DNA of 64,000 nucleotides from Clostridia bacterium (GTDB lineage: Bacteria; Bacillota; Clostridia; Christensenellales; Aristaeellaceae): the NCBI GenBank assembly GCA_017543905.1, contig JAFYFC010000053.1, positions 1-64,000 of the forward strand. Reading direction: 5' to 3'. Both the position numbers and the translations under genes were made by a program. Under the pieces are notes generated by a model. That model made no database searches. It saw nothing but the letters and a program-made list of their open reading frames with translations, and was not told the DNA's origin. Position 1 is the stretch's first letter. Each line of letters starts with the position of its first letter. Shown one piece after another: positions 26,185-35,115 of this stretch.

Positions 26185-26213
26185 TTGACTGCACCGCTCA
26201 TATCGCTTATAAT
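26185..26213 (+). promoter_or_regulatory. Promoter of the esterase gene
   Basis: TTGACT (26185-26190), 17-base spacer, TATAAT (26208-26213). Confidence 0.72.
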
Positions 26214-26291
26214 AAGCACTGGCGGCGTTAAAGTCAAGCATTTTCGGGATTATAAATCGAATTGTTATCTATTTCGTTCGGAGGCGAGCAA

Positions 26292-26954
26292 TTGAGCACA
26301 GTCGGCGGCGTCACGGTAGGTTTTGAAAAGCTGCATACAGGCAGCGAGACCGCGCCTGTTATACTGTATTTATGCGGCGAACACAGCGGCAATTTGTGCA
26401 CATGCGTCGATATGCTCGTGCCCGATAGGGATTATACGCTTTATGCAGTCAAATGCAATGATTGGGACAGCGCGTATTCCCCGTTTGAAGCCGACGCGCT
26501 TAATCGGCATTTCAGCGGTAACGCCGAGCATACGCTCTGCGAAATCCTCGAAACAGCCGATACGCTGCCGGACGTAAATCGGCTTACACGCGTTTATTTG
26601 ATCGGGTACTCTCTTGCGGGCTTGTTTTCGTTGTACGCGATGTACCGTTCAAGCCATTTCGCGGGAGCCGCGTGCTGTTCAGGCACTATGTGGTTTCCGG
26701 GCTGGATCGATTTCGCGCGTGAAAACAGCGTTAAATCTTCAGACGCCGTGGTTTATCTGAGCCTCGGCGGAAAAGAAGCGCACACGAAAAATGCGCTTAT
26801 GAACACTATCGAAGACTGTACGAAACAGCAGCTTGAGCTCCTGAAGGCAGATAAAAACGTCATTAAATGCATCCTCGAAATGAATTCCGGCGGGCATTTT
26901 GCCGATCCCGAGAAGCGGCTTGCAAAAGGCGCCGCGTGGCTGTTGAACGCTTAG
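26292..26954 (+). CDS. Alpha/beta-hydrolase (putative esterase)
   Basis: A 220-residue cytoplasmic alpha/beta-hydrolase-type protein. The nucleophile elbow is LIGYSLAGLFSLY (Ser near residue 118). A late His in SGGHFADPE is the probable catalytic base, and the acid is not clear. The start is TTG at 26292, because GGAGG (26280-26284) is 7 bases upstream; a longer in-frame TTG at 26262 would place that site inside the gene. The substrate could be an acyl or acetyl ester on a glycan, given the fucosidase gene next door. Several Cys (CTCVD, AACCSG) are unusual for a secreted esterase and fit a cytoplasmic location. Confidence 0.65.
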   Translation: MSTVGGVTVGFEKLHTGSETAPVILYLCGEHSGNLCTCVDMLVPDRDYTLYAVKCNDWDSAYSPFEADALNRHFSGNAEHTLCEILETADTLPDVNRLTRVYLIGYSLAGLFSLYAMYRSSHFAGAACCSGTMWFPGWIDFARENSVKSSDAVVYLSLGGKEAHTKNALMNTIEDCTKQQLELLKADKNVIKCILEMNSGGHFADPEKRLAKGAAWLLNA

Positions 26955-26974
26955 CGTATATATACGCAAAGCAC

Positions 26975-27003
26975 TTGATATCTTAGCTTTCAAATGGTAT
27001 ACT
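26975..27003 (+). promoter_or_regulatory. Promoter of the fucosidase gene
   Basis: TTGATA (26975-26980), 17-base spacer, TATACT (26998-27003). Confidence 0.65.
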
Positions 27004-27031
27004 TTCTGTATTGATTTAAAGGAGTGACGCT

Positions 27032-28321
27032 ATGCAGCCTGCAAAAATCAACGAATGGATGGACGCCAAATTCGGCATGTTTATACATTACGGTCTTTAT
27101 TCGATACCTGGCGAAGGCGAATGGATGATGTTCGAAAAGCCCATGGACAAAGACGAGTACGCTCTGCTTGCCGATAAATTCAGCGCCGAACGATTCGACA
27201 GCGATTACATTACAGAGCTTGCCAGAAGTGCGGGTATGAATTACGCCGTTCTGACCACGCGCCATCACGACGGGTTCTGCCTGTTCGACAGCAAGTGCTC
27301 CGCAGGCGATTTCACCATCGCGCATTCCGCCGCCAAAGGGCGCGACCTCGTAAAAGAATTCGCAGATTCCTGCCATGCTATGGGCTTAGGTGTCGGGTTT
27401 TATTACTCTCCAATAGACTGGAGGCTTGAGGGCTTCTTCTTTCCGCAGATGTATCATGCAAGCGCGCTCAGGCTGCGCGCGCAGACTCACGGACAGATCA
27501 GGGAGCTTATGGAAAACTACGGCAAAGTCGACATACTCTGGTATGACGGCGGCGAGGATTACTGGCTCGCGCACGGCAAGCACTTAAACAACGGCTCAAA
27601 CGATAACTTCCGCGAAAACCCGCTTATACCGGGCTTCTGGGGCGAATACGAGCTGAACGCGCTTGCGCGCACTATGCAGCCGGGCATAATTATCAACAAC
27701 CGCATCGGAGCCAAAAAGACCGGCGACTTCACGACGCACGAGCGTGTAGTAGGTCCGTTTAATCCATCTCACCCCTGGGAAACCAACGATACGATTTCCG
27801 AATCCTGGGGCTGGATGCCGGACACCAAGCTGCGCTCTCTTAAAAACATAATACATCTGCTTACCGATGTGATAACCGGCGGCGGAAACCTGCTGCTGAA
27901 TATCAGTCCCAAGGGAGACGGTTCAATTGAGCCGTCTCACGCACAGCGTCTGCGCGAAACAGGCGCATGGATTAAAAAATACGGCGAAGCAGTATACGGA
28001 ACGCGCGGCGGCCCAATTAAAAACAATGCCGAAACCGGCGGCGCTGTATGGAAAGACAATAATATTTATCTGCACATAAAAGACGAAAAATGCAAGGCGG
28101 TAAAAATCCCGCTTTCCGGTTTAAGCGCCTTCAGCGGCGAGGCGGTTTGCCTTACAGGCGAGATGGGGCCGGAAACCCATTTCCGTGACGGCATACTTAC
28201 CGTATCGCTGCCGGAAAACAGAAACGAAATCGAAACGATAGTAAAGGTGGCTTTGCCGGACAGAGCCGATAAGCTCTTTGAGAGTTTTGAGCCTGACGAT
28301 TCCGAGCCTTACGTATTCTGA
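27032..28321 (+). CDS. Alpha-L-fucosidase, GH29
   Basis: A 429-residue intracellular GH29 fucosidase that removes terminal L-fucose from glycans. Landmarks: FGMFIHYGLYSIPGEGEWMM at the N terminus, YAVLTTRHHDGFCLFDSK, GFYYSPIDWRLEGF and the nucleophile region VDILWYDGGEDYW (Asp172). A C-terminal GGNLLLNISPKGDGSI follows, with a short beta domain after it. No signal peptide, so fucosylated oligosaccharides must be imported. Ribosome site AAGGAG is 8 bases upstream. No fucose catabolic genes (fucI, fucK, fucO) lie in the window. Confidence 0.92.
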   Translation: MQPAKINEWMDAKFGMFIHYGLYSIPGEGEWMMFEKPMDKDEYALLADKFSAERFDSDYITELARSAGMNYAVLTTRHHDGFCLFDSKCSAGDFTIAHSAAKGRDLVKEFADSCHAMGLGVGFYYSPIDWRLEGFFFPQMYHASALRLRAQTHGQIRELMENYGKVDILWYDGGEDYWLAHGKHLNNGSNDNFRENPLIPGFWGEYELNALARTMQPGIIINNRIGAKKTGDFTTHERVVGPFNPSHPWETNDTISESWGWMPDTKLRSLKNIIHLLTDVITGGGNLLLNISPKGDGSIEPSHAQRLRETGAWIKKYGEAVYGTRGGPIKNNAETGGAVWKDNNIYLHIKDEKCKAVKIPLSGLSAFSGEAVCLTGEMGPETHFRDGILTVSLPENRNEIETIVKVALPDRADKLFESFEPDDSEPYVF

Positions 28322-28373
28322 GCGCGGCTATCTTAAACGATACATACCCCGACGGGTCTGTTTTCAAAAAGGC

Positions 28374-28410
28374 TGCCCGGCAAATCAAACCAACGTAGGC
28401 CTGCCGGGCA
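28374..28410. terminator. Terminator after the fucosidase gene
   Basis: TGCCCGGCA (28374-28382) pairs with TGCCGGGCA (28402-28410) across a 19-base loop; lies between the convergent fucosidase and aspS genes. Confidence 0.6.
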
Positions 28411-28436
28411 AAGCGAAATTCCATTACGTTTTAGCA

Positions 28437-28462
28437 GAGGGGGCTGCGCGCGCAGCCCCCTC
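28437..28462. terminator. Strong GC hairpin at the end of aspS
   Basis: A 12-bp perfect stem (arm GAGGGGGCTGCG at 28437-28448, 28451-28462) with a two-base turn, 5 bases from the aspS stop. No clear T run follows on the minus strand, so it may act partly as a 3' stabilising hairpin. Confidence 0.6.
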
Positions 28463-28467
28463 GATAA

Positions 28468-30237
28468 TTATTCTTCTGCAGCCGTAACTGCTATATGCAA
28501 TTCCTCAAGCTGCTTTGGCAAGACCTCCGACGGTGCTCCCATCATTATATCCTGCGCGTTTTTATTCATCGGGAAGGTGATAACCTCGCGTATGCTTTCC
28601 TCGCCCGCAAGCAGCATGACCATACGGTCTACGCCGGGAGCAATGCCTGCGTGCGGCGGCGCGCCGTAGCAGAACGCGTTGTACATTGCCGGGAATTTGC
28701 TCTTTACGTCGTCCTCGCCGAGGCGTACAAGCTCGAAAGCCTTGATCATGATCTCCGGGTCGTGATTTCTGACCGCGCCCGAGGACAGCTCGACGCCGTT
28801 GCATACGAGATCGTACTGGTCGGCGTATATGGTAAGCGGATCGATCTCGCCTTTTTCAGCCTTTTCAAGCACTTCGAGCCCGCCTATCGGCATGCTGAAG
28901 GGATTGTGGCAGAATTCCAGCTCGCCGCTTTCTTCGCCGATTTCATACATCGGAAAATCGGTGATCCAGCAGAACTCGTACTTCTCTTTATCCATATGTC
29001 CTTTGCAGGCGGCGCCGAAGAATTTGATCAACACGCCCGCCATCTTGACCGCGTATTCGCCGGCAGAGACCACTACGAGAGTGTTGGGCTTCAGCGTAAT
29101 GAGCTTATTAAGCTCCTCTTCCTTTCCGGCAAGGAACTTTGCGATGCCGCCTGCGAGCTTCCCGTCCGCGTCCGTTTTGAACCAGTAGCCCTTCGAGCCG
29201 GACTGCACTTCGCAGTCGGCAAGCAGCTTTTCGATCTGCTTACGCGTAAGATCACAGTCTGATATATCTATCGCCTTTACGGTCTGACCGCGCAGCGCGT
29301 CCATTTCGCATTCAGTAAACAGCGCGCTTATATCCTTGCAAGTAAGGTCTATTCTCAGGTCAGGCTTGTCGCTGCCGTAGTTAAGCAGCGCGTCTTTATA
29401 CTTTATGCGTTTGAAGGGCGCTTTTGAGGCTGTGTTGTATTTGCCGTATTTTGCAAATACGGGAGGCAGCACGTCCTCAAGCACCGCAAATACGTCTTCC
29501 TTGCCCGCGAACGCCATTTCCATGTCAAGCTGATAAAATTCGCCCGGCGATCTGTCCCCGCGCGCGTCCTCGTCGCGGAAGCAGGGCGCTATCTGGAAGT
29601 ATCTGTCAAAGCCGGAGGCCATAAGCAGCTGCTTGAACTGCTGAGGCGCCTGCGGCAGCGCATAGAACTTGCCCGGATGCTTGCGCGCCGGTACGAGATA
29701 ATCGCGCGCGCCCTCCGGTGAAGAAGCGGTAAGGATAGGCGTGGTTATCTCCAGAAAGCCGTGCTCGGTCATCGCCTGTCGCAGTGAAGCCACCACGCTG
29801 CATCTTAATATGATGTTTTTCTTGACCTCGGGATTTCTGAGGTCGAGATAACGGTATTTGAGACGCTGCGTCTCGTCGGCTTCGCGGCTGCGGTTTATCT
29901 CGAAGGGCAGCGCGTTATAGCGGCAGCGGCCGAGTATCTCTATCTTATCCGGTACTACCTCGATATCGCCAGTGTTTATTTTTGGATTCTTGTTTGAACG
30001 CTCGCGCACGACACCCTCGGCGGATATCGTGGTCTCCTTGTTCTCTTTGGCTATCTGTGAAAGCAGCGCCTCGTCTTCTATGACGAGCTGGGTCGTGCCG
30101 TAAAAGTCGCGCAGTATAACGAAGGCGAGATTTGAGCCGACTTCGCGCACGTTTTCCATCCAGCCCACCAGCTTAACGTGCTTTCCGCAGTCCTGCAGAC
30201 GCAGCTCGTCGCAGGTGTGTGTACGCATCTGAACCAT
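28468..30237 (-). CDS. aspS: Aspartyl-tRNA synthetase
   Basis: A 589-residue class II synthetase of the bacterial AspRS type, charging tRNA-Asp (or Asp/Asn if non-discriminating). It has an N-terminal OB fold (LVGWMENVREVGSNLAFVILRD), the class II motif 1 region and motif 2 (FRDEDARGDRSPGEFYQLDMEM in two parts). The bacterial GAD insertion is about residues 290-420. Motif 3 is GIAPGVDRMVMLLAG. The start is ATG at 30237, with GAGGAGGA 8 bases upstream; the frame extends further but into the T-box terminator. Regulated by an upstream T-box leader. Confidence 0.96.
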   Translation of the reverse strand: MVQMRTHTCDELRLQDCGKHVKLVGWMENVREVGSNLAFVILRDFYGTTQLVIEDEALLSQIAKENKETTISAEGVVRERSNKNPKINTGDIEVVPDKIEILGRCRYNALPFEINRSREADETQRLKYRYLDLRNPEVKKNIILRCSVVASLRQAMTEHGFLEITTPILTASSPEGARDYLVPARKHPGKFYALPQAPQQFKQLLMASGFDRYFQIAPCFRDEDARGDRSPGEFYQLDMEMAFAGKEDVFAVLEDVLPPVFAKYGKYNTASKAPFKRIKYKDALLNYGSDKPDLRIDLTCKDISALFTECEMDALRGQTVKAIDISDCDLTRKQIEKLLADCEVQSGSKGYWFKTDADGKLAGGIAKFLAGKEEELNKLITLKPNTLVVVSAGEYAVKMAGVLIKFFGAACKGHMDKEKYEFCWITDFPMYEIGEESGELEFCHNPFSMPIGGLEVLEKAEKGEIDPLTIYADQYDLVCNGVELSSGAVRNHDPEIMIKAFELVRLGEDDVKSKFPAMYNAFCYGAPPHAGIAPGVDRMVMLLAGEESIREVITFPMNKNAQDIMMGAPSEVLPKQLEELHIAVTAAEE

Positions 30238-30484
30238 AATTATTCCTCCTCTTTGGGACAAAAAAGCTTTCGTCCCTTGATACTTTGGGACGAAAGCTTG
30301 ATTCCTTCGTGGTGCCACCCAAATTCAGCCTTGCGGCTCTCTTGCCTCTTGGTGCGGAGAGGTACCGGAATGTTGCCATCCGCGCTCATAAGCTGTCTTC
30401 GTCCGATAACCGTCCCGCGCTTTCACCATACGCGCGTTCTCTGTGCACGGTAAACCGGATTACTCCTGCTTAATCACTGCGCCG
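30238..30484 (-). promoter_or_regulatory. T-box leader of aspS
   Basis: On the minus strand the T-box sequence GGGTGGCACCACG (30309-30321) is present, preceded by AATTT and followed by AAGG. Downstream is a 13-bp terminator stem (arm AAGCTTTCGTCCC at 30264-30276, 30287-30299) followed by TTTTTT. The T-box sequence can pair with the tRNA acceptor end to form the antiterminator. Stem I with an AGAGAA loop motif is visible further upstream (around 30430-30440). I expect an Asp (GAC) specifier and several GAC triplets occur there, but I cannot fix the specifier loop by eye. Confidence 0.9.
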
Positions 30485-30490
30485 CATATA

Positions 30491-30519
30491 ATTATATATG
30501 CCAGAGCCTGCAAATACAA
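30491..30519 (-). promoter_or_regulatory. Promoter of the T-box-aspS transcript
   Basis: Minus strand: TTGTAT (30514-30519), 17-base spacer, TATAAT (30491-30496). The leader would be about 245 bases. Confidence 0.7.
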
Positions 30520-30534
30520 CGTGCGCTTTGTTAA

Positions 30535-31488
30535 TTATTTCTGCAGAAGATGCAGCGCAAAGCCGCACACGCGCTGCTTAAGATACACAGCTGTCGTTTT
30601 GCCTTCGTAATTCACGATCGGCTCCTCGAAGCTGAAGCCGCGCTTTTCGAGATGCCATTTCGCGCGCGCAAGGTCCGTGGTGCTGATCGCGATATGACCA
30701 AGCACGTCCGCTTTGGGAGATTTCATCATTTCAAAATCGTCACCTACGAAAGCAGCCTTCGCTCCGTCCTTTATTTCCATGCCGGTTATAAGGCTGAGCA
30801 TGCGCGCGCCTTCCTCTGCGGTCTTAGCGTCAGCGTTGTATATACCTATATGCGCCAGCTCCAGACCAAGCATTTTATTAATGGCGCGCCGCGTCTGAGC
30901 TGTGATTGTGTCCCAATCTTTCGCTTTTACTGCGTCGCCCGGCACCATCCAGCTGCCTCCGACTGCCTTCACCTTGGGGAAAGCAAGATAATCGATCAGG
31001 TTCTGTTCGTTTACGCCTCCGGTCGGGAGATAATTCATCTGCGGATACGGGCCGCTCAGCGCCTTCAGGAACTTAACGCCGCCCAGCACCTCCGCAGGGA
31101 ATATTTTAACCAGCTTAAGGCCGAACTCGAGCGCGCCTTCGATATCGCCCGGACATGCGCAGCCGGGAATTATCGTTATGCCGTGCTCGACACAGTACCC
31201 TACGATTTTGGGATTGAAGCCCGGCGTGAGTATATACGCCGCGCCCGCAGCGACTGCCGCTTTTACCTGTTCTATCGTGAGCACCGTGCCCGCGCCGAGA
31301 ATGCATTCCGGCAGACTCTGCCTGACAGACGCTATCGCCTCCGGAGCAGCTGCCGTGCGGAAGGTTATCTCCGCTACCGGAAGACCGCCCTTCAGCATAG
31401 CCTTGCAAAGCGGCACCGCGTCCGCCGCGTCGTCTACTTTGATTACCGGCACGAGACCCGCTAATGAAAGCTGTTCTATCATATCCAT
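30535..31488 (-). CDS. KDPG/KHG aldolase fused to a VOC (glyoxalase-like) domain
   Basis: A 317-residue two-domain protein. Residues 1-205 are a class I KDPG/KHG aldolase: VAEITFRTAAAPEAI (catalytic Glu), LGAGTVLT, LTPGFNPKIV, LVKIFPAEVLGG (Schiff-base Lys) and LPTGGVNEQN. It cleaves 2-keto-3-deoxy-6-phosphogluconate to pyruvate and glyceraldehyde-3-phosphate. Residues ~210-317 read as one VOC half-barrel pair: LELAHIGIYNADA, then VLGHIAISTTDLARAKWHLE, ending YLKQRVCGFALHLLQK. The function of the VOC part is unknown. The start is at 31488, with AAGGAG 9 bases upstream. Last gene of the phoP-phoR-aldo/keto reductase run. Confidence 0.88.
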   Translation of the reverse strand: MDMIEQLSLAGLVPVIKVDDAADAVPLCKAMLKGGLPVAEITFRTAAAPEAIASVRQSLPECILGAGTVLTIEQVKAAVAAGAAYILTPGFNPKIVGYCVEHGITIIPGCACPGDIEGALEFGLKLVKIFPAEVLGGVKFLKALSGPYPQMNYLPTGGVNEQNLIDYLAFPKVKAVGGSWMVPGDAVKAKDWDTITAQTRRAINKMLGLELAHIGIYNADAKTAEEGARMLSLITGMEIKDGAKAAFVGDDFEMMKSPKADVLGHIAISTTDLARAKWHLEKRGFSFEEPIVNYEGKTTAVYLKQRVCGFALHLLQK

Positions 31489-31505
31489 ATTGACGTCTCC
31501 TTTTA

Positions 31506-32636
31506 TTACGCGTGCTGCGCGGCCTCGTCGTCGATGCGCTCCAGCCACGAACGGATTTCGATATGCTGCGGACATGCGGATTCGCACGCTCCGCACTTAA
31601 TGCAGTTCTGCGCCATCCTGTCGGTCATATAGTTTGCATAGAAGCGCTCAAGCTGATCGAATATGCAGGCGTTGTCGTATCCGCGGAAGATTTTGGGTAT
31701 TTTTATTTCCTGCGGGCAGGGCTGACAGTATTCGCAGCCCGTGCAGCCTACACGCACGCGCGCCTCGTATGCTTCGCGCACCCTGCAGAAAAGCTGCTTT
31801 TCCGCTTCCGAACAGGTATTCGCATCGGCTTCGTCAAAGATTTCAAGATTCTCCGCAACCTGTGAATACTCAGACATGCCGGAAAGTATGGTGACTATCT
31901 CAGGACGGTCGTACAGATACCTGAACGCCCACGCTGCGGGAGAACGCTTTACCGGCATTTCGCCGTAAAGCTGCTTGACGCTTTCAGGCACGTTTCTGGT
32001 AAGCGCGCCGCCGCGGAGGGGCTCCATTATAACGATTCCTATTCCCTTCGACGCCGCGTATTCGATGCCCTTCATCGTGGCCTGATTGAACTCGTCCAGA
32101 ATGTTCATCTGAACCTGAGCCATTTTCCAATCGTAGCTGTCGAGAATATGCTTAAACGCCTCCGCGTCGTCGTGGAAGGAAAAACCGGGATAGCGTATCT
32201 TTCCCTTGCGCTGCATGTCCTCAAAAAACTTAAACAGCCCCAAATCCCGTACCCGATCGAAGCTCTCGCGTCCGACCGCGTGCGCAAGGTAGAAATCCAC
32301 GTGGTCCTGCTTGAGTCTGCCCAGCTGCTGGTCGAGCAGAGCCTCCATGTCCTCGTATTTTTCAACCTTCCAAACCGGAAGCTTGGTCGTAAGCGTTACT
32401 TTTTCGCGGTAACCGTCCGCAAGCGCTTCGCCGACCAATACTTCGCTCTCGCCGCCGTGGTAACCCCACGCGGTATCCACATAAGTTACTCCGTTATCGA
32501 TAGCGTGTCTTATAAGCCTGATCGCCTCAGGATGATCTATGGGATTTCCTTCTTCGTTTTTTACAGGCAGGCGCATGCAGCCGTATCCCAGTCTGCTTGC
32601 GCAAATGTCGGTTCCCGGAAAACTACTGTACTTCAT
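31506..32636 (-). CDS. Aldo/keto reductase with C-terminal 4Fe-4S ferredoxin domain
   Basis: A 376-residue two-domain enzyme. The TIM barrel has YVDTAWGYHGGESEVLVGEAL (Asp, Tyr), VTLTTKLPVW (Lys) and DFYLAHAVGR (His). The C terminus has two cysteine clusters, CTGCEYCQPCP and CIKCGACESACP, each able to hold a [4Fe-4S] centre. This form is common in anaerobes and probably links NAD(P)H to ferredoxin chemistry. The substrate is unknown. The start codon is 2 bases after the histidine-kinase stop, and its ribosome site (GAGGAGGAAT) sits inside that gene's 3' end, so translation is coupled. Next gene is the KDPG aldolase. Confidence 0.9.
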   Translation of the reverse strand: MKYSSFPGTDICASRLGYGCMRLPVKNEEGNPIDHPEAIRLIRHAIDNGVTYVDTAWGYHGGESEVLVGEALADGYREKVTLTTKLPVWKVEKYEDMEALLDQQLGRLKQDHVDFYLAHAVGRESFDRVRDLGLFKFFEDMQRKGKIRYPGFSFHDDAEAFKHILDSYDWKMAQVQMNILDEFNQATMKGIEYAASKGIGIVIMEPLRGGALTRNVPESVKQLYGEMPVKRSPAAWAFRYLYDRPEIVTILSGMSEYSQVAENLEIFDEADANTCSEAEKQLFCRVREAYEARVRVGCTGCEYCQPCPQEIKIPKIFRGYDNACIFDQLERFYANYMTDRMAQNCIKCGACESACPQHIEIRSWLERIDDEAAQHA

Positions 32637-32638
32637 GG

Positions 32639-34414
32639 TTATTCCTCCTCTTGCTGAACGACCTCCTCAGGTGGCGCCTTCTTTAATGTGACGAGGAACT
32701 CCGTGCCGACTCCGTATTTGGAATTGACCTCGATGTACCCGTCCATCGTGTTTACTATGTGCTTGCATATCGCAAGCCCGAGCCCCGTACCGCCCATTTC
32801 GCGTGAACGTCCCTTGTCCACACGGTAAAACCGTTCAAACAGGCGTCCAAGATGCTCTTCCTTTATGCCTATGCCGGTATCGGCTACAATAAGATTTACG
32901 TTTTCGGAATCCTGTACCACGTTTACCGTAACCGTGCCGCCGATTTTATTGTACTTTACTGCGTTTTCTATAAGGTTCAGCACAAGCTGCTGCACTCTGT
33001 CGCGGTTTCCCATGATATATGCCGGCACGTCCGGATTGTTCACCGTGATCGTGACCTGCTTTGCGTCTGCCTGCGGACTCAAAAGAGGCCCTGATACATA
33101 ATTTACGATATCCAGAAGATTGAGTCTCTGTATCTCGACACTGTCGTTTCCGGACTCAAGCTTGGTTATGGAGAGTATATCGTTTATCAGGCGCGTAAGC
33201 CTCTCCGCCTCGACCATCATTATGTCAAGGAAGCGCCGCGCTGTCTTCGGGTCGTCGACCGCGCCGGACTGAAGCGTTTCGATGAAGCCCTTTAAAGAAG
33301 TAAGCGGGGTCTTCATTTCGTGGGATACGTTTGCGGCAAAATCCGTACGTATCTGCTCGAGCTTGCGTATCTCGCTTATGTCTTCTATAACGGTCAAAGC
33401 GCCGGTGCATTTGCCCTCGGCGAACATTGTCGAGGTATACAGCCTGAGAGGCGAGATAGCGCCGTTTGGCATTATCGCTTCCGTTTCGGCTGTGAACACG
33501 TTGGCGGAGCCGCTGCTGATAGCCTGGGTGACGTTCTTTTCGAGTTCTTCGTTGTCGAATACTGAGTGCAGCGATCTGCCCTCTGCTTCTTTGATATCCT
33601 TTCCGAACAGTCTGCCGGCATTGGACGTAACAAAGCTTATAGCGAGATTCGTATCGACCGTCACGATGCCGTTATGCATTTGATTGAGCATCTGCCCGAC
33701 GACGCGGTTTCTGCGCACCTGACGGAATACGCGGTCCTGCACGCGCGCCAGCGTAGCGTTGTACTGAGCCGTATCCTCGGGGCTGAAGCCGGATACGCCG
33801 CTTATTCTGCTTGAGAAGCGGCCTTCCGTAAAATCCTCCAGCACGCCCATGAACTGCTTTAACAGCCTGTCAGCCCGCCCCACGTAGCGCAGAATGATCA
33901 CCATCTGAGCCAGGAGCGATACGAACATTATCGGAAGCACGCGCCAAAGGTACGCGCCTATAAGCTCCCAAAAAGTAACTGACAGCTTGGAATACACGAC
34001 CTTGCCGCCGCTGTCCGTACGCATTACCGCATAGCACAGATTCGCGTATTCGTTAGCGACGTTATGCGGATGCGGAAAGTCTTCGTCCGACCAAACGCCG
34101 ACATACACTGCCGTGTCGCCGTGCTTTTTCGCTTCCTCAAGCAGCGAAAGCGAAAACCCCTCTTCGGCCATGGCAACCGTTCCGTCTGCCTCTATATATG
34201 CCGAAAGCATAGCCCCTTCAACGGCGATATCCGTCAGCTTATCCACAAATGCCGCACTGTCAAGCGTTTCCGCGGACAGGCGGCATGTTACTCTAAGCTC
34301 TTCCTTGATGCCTTCGTTCTGCAGCTTTGCCGCCGAATACGATCCGGCAAACAGCAACAGCGCACACACAAGCAGATTCAGGAGGGTCGCCGTTAAAGCG
34401 ACCCTCCATTTCAT
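32639..34414 (-). CDS. PhoR-type sensor histidine kinase
   Basis: A 591-residue membrane sensor kinase. TM1 is residues ~5-27 (VALTATLLNLLVCALLLFAG), followed by an extracytoplasmic sensor domain. TM2 is ~150-175 (WRVLPIMFVSLLAQMVII), then a HAMP-like linker and a PAS domain (~240-345, MHNGIVTVDTNLAISFVTSN). The HisKA domain has FAANVSHEMKTPLTSLKGF with the phospho-accepting His. The HATPase domain has the N box (LVLNLIENAVKYN), G1 (VADTGIGIKEEHLGRLFERF) and G2 (GGTGLGLAICKHI). This architecture equals PhoR. Its start overlaps the response-regulator stop by 4 bases. Probable signals: phosphate or envelope state. Confidence 0.93.
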   Translation of the reverse strand: MKWRVALTATLLNLLVCALLLFAGSYSAAKLQNEGIKEELRVTCRLSAETLDSAAFVDKLTDIAVEGAMLSAYIEADGTVAMAEEGFSLSLLEEAKKHGDTAVYVGVWSDEDFPHPHNVANEYANLCYAVMRTDSGGKVVYSKLSVTFWELIGAYLWRVLPIMFVSLLAQMVIILRYVGRADRLLKQFMGVLEDFTEGRFSSRISGVSGFSPEDTAQYNATLARVQDRVFRQVRRNRVVGQMLNQMHNGIVTVDTNLAISFVTSNAGRLFGKDIKEAEGRSLHSVFDNEELEKNVTQAISSGSANVFTAETEAIMPNGAISPLRLYTSTMFAEGKCTGALTVIEDISEIRKLEQIRTDFAANVSHEMKTPLTSLKGFIETLQSGAVDDPKTARRFLDIMMVEAERLTRLINDILSITKLESGNDSVEIQRLNLLDIVNYVSGPLLSPQADAKQVTITVNNPDVPAYIMGNRDRVQQLVLNLIENAVKYNKIGGTVTVNVVQDSENVNLIVADTGIGIKEEHLGRLFERFYRVDKGRSREMGGTGLGLAICKHIVNTMDGYIEVNSKYGVGTEFLVTLKKAPPEEVVQQEEE

Positions 34415-35115
34415 ATGCGGTTCTCCTGACGATCGTTGAATTTATAGCCTACACCGCGAATCGTCTCGATGTAGTGCGCGTCGTCGCCCAGCTTCTGACG
34501 GATGTGGCGGATATGCACATCTACAGTTCTCGTCTCGCCGTAGAACTCATAGCCCCAGATACGGTCAAGCAGGAAATCGCGCGTGAGCACCTTGCCGCGG
34601 GACATTACGAGGAGCTTGAGCAGCTCGAATTCCTTAAGCGTAAGAGAGAGCTTCTCGCCGTTTCTGAACGCCTCGTAATTGCCTACATCTATAGTAAGAC
34701 CGCCCACGTGGAGTATGCCTTCCTCGTCGTTCTGAGGAGTGGATCTTCTCAGCAGCGCCTTGACTCTCGCTATCAGCTCACGCACAGAGAAGGGCTTCGT
34801 GATGTAATCGTCCGCTCCAAGCTCGAGCCCGAGTATCTTGTCGACCTCGTCGCCCTTTGCCGTAAGCATGATTATGGGTATGTCCGCCGTCGTAAGCTGG
34901 CTCTTGAGCCGCCTGCATACTTCCATTCCGTCTATGCCGGGCAGCATGATGTCAAGCAGTACCAGCGAGGGACGCTCGTGTGAGCATACCACCAGTGCAT
35001 CCTCGCCTGTCGTAGCGGTCACCACTCGGTAGCCGGATGCCTCGAGGTTGAATGACAGGAGGTCAAGAATATGAGTCTCGTCATCAACAGCGAGTATGAG
35101 TTCGTTGTTTGCCAT
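34411..35115 (-). CDS. OmpR/PhoB-family response regulator (PhoP-like)
   Basis: A 234-residue two-domain regulator. The receiver has AVDDETHILDLL (acidic pair), VLLDIMLPGIDG (phospho-Asp) and IIMLTAKGDE (Thr, Lys). The C-terminal winged helix has LTLKEFELLKLLVMSRGKVLTRDFLLDRIWGY in parts, TRTVDVHIRHIRQKLG and IETIRGVGYKF. ATG at 35115 is favoured because GGGGAC lies about 8 bases before it; ATG at 35121 overlaps that site. It forms an operon with the kinase, the Fe-S aldo/keto reductase and the KDPG aldolase. Confidence 0.94.
   Translation of the reverse strand: MANNELILAVDDETHILDLLSFNLEASGYRVVTATTGEDALVVCSHERPSLVLLDIMLPGIDGMEVCRRLKSQLTTADIPIIMLTAKGDEVDKILGLELGADDYITKPFSVRELIARVKALLRRSTPQNDEEGILHVGGLTIDVGNYEAFRNGEKLSLTLKEFELLKLLVMSRGKVLTRDFLLDRIWGYEFYGETRTVDVHIRHIRQKLGDDAHYIETIRGVGYKFNDRQENRI

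Noticed and set aside
22248..28321. A polysaccharide-utilisation locus
   Set aside because: No SusC/D pair, glycan-specific ABC or PTS transporter, or dedicated regulator is present; the glycosidases are scattered with separate promoters.
30550..31464. 304-codon frame antisense to the KDPG aldolase
   Set aside because: The sense strand has catalytic Glu and Lys motifs and a ribosome site; the antisense has no recognisable domain.
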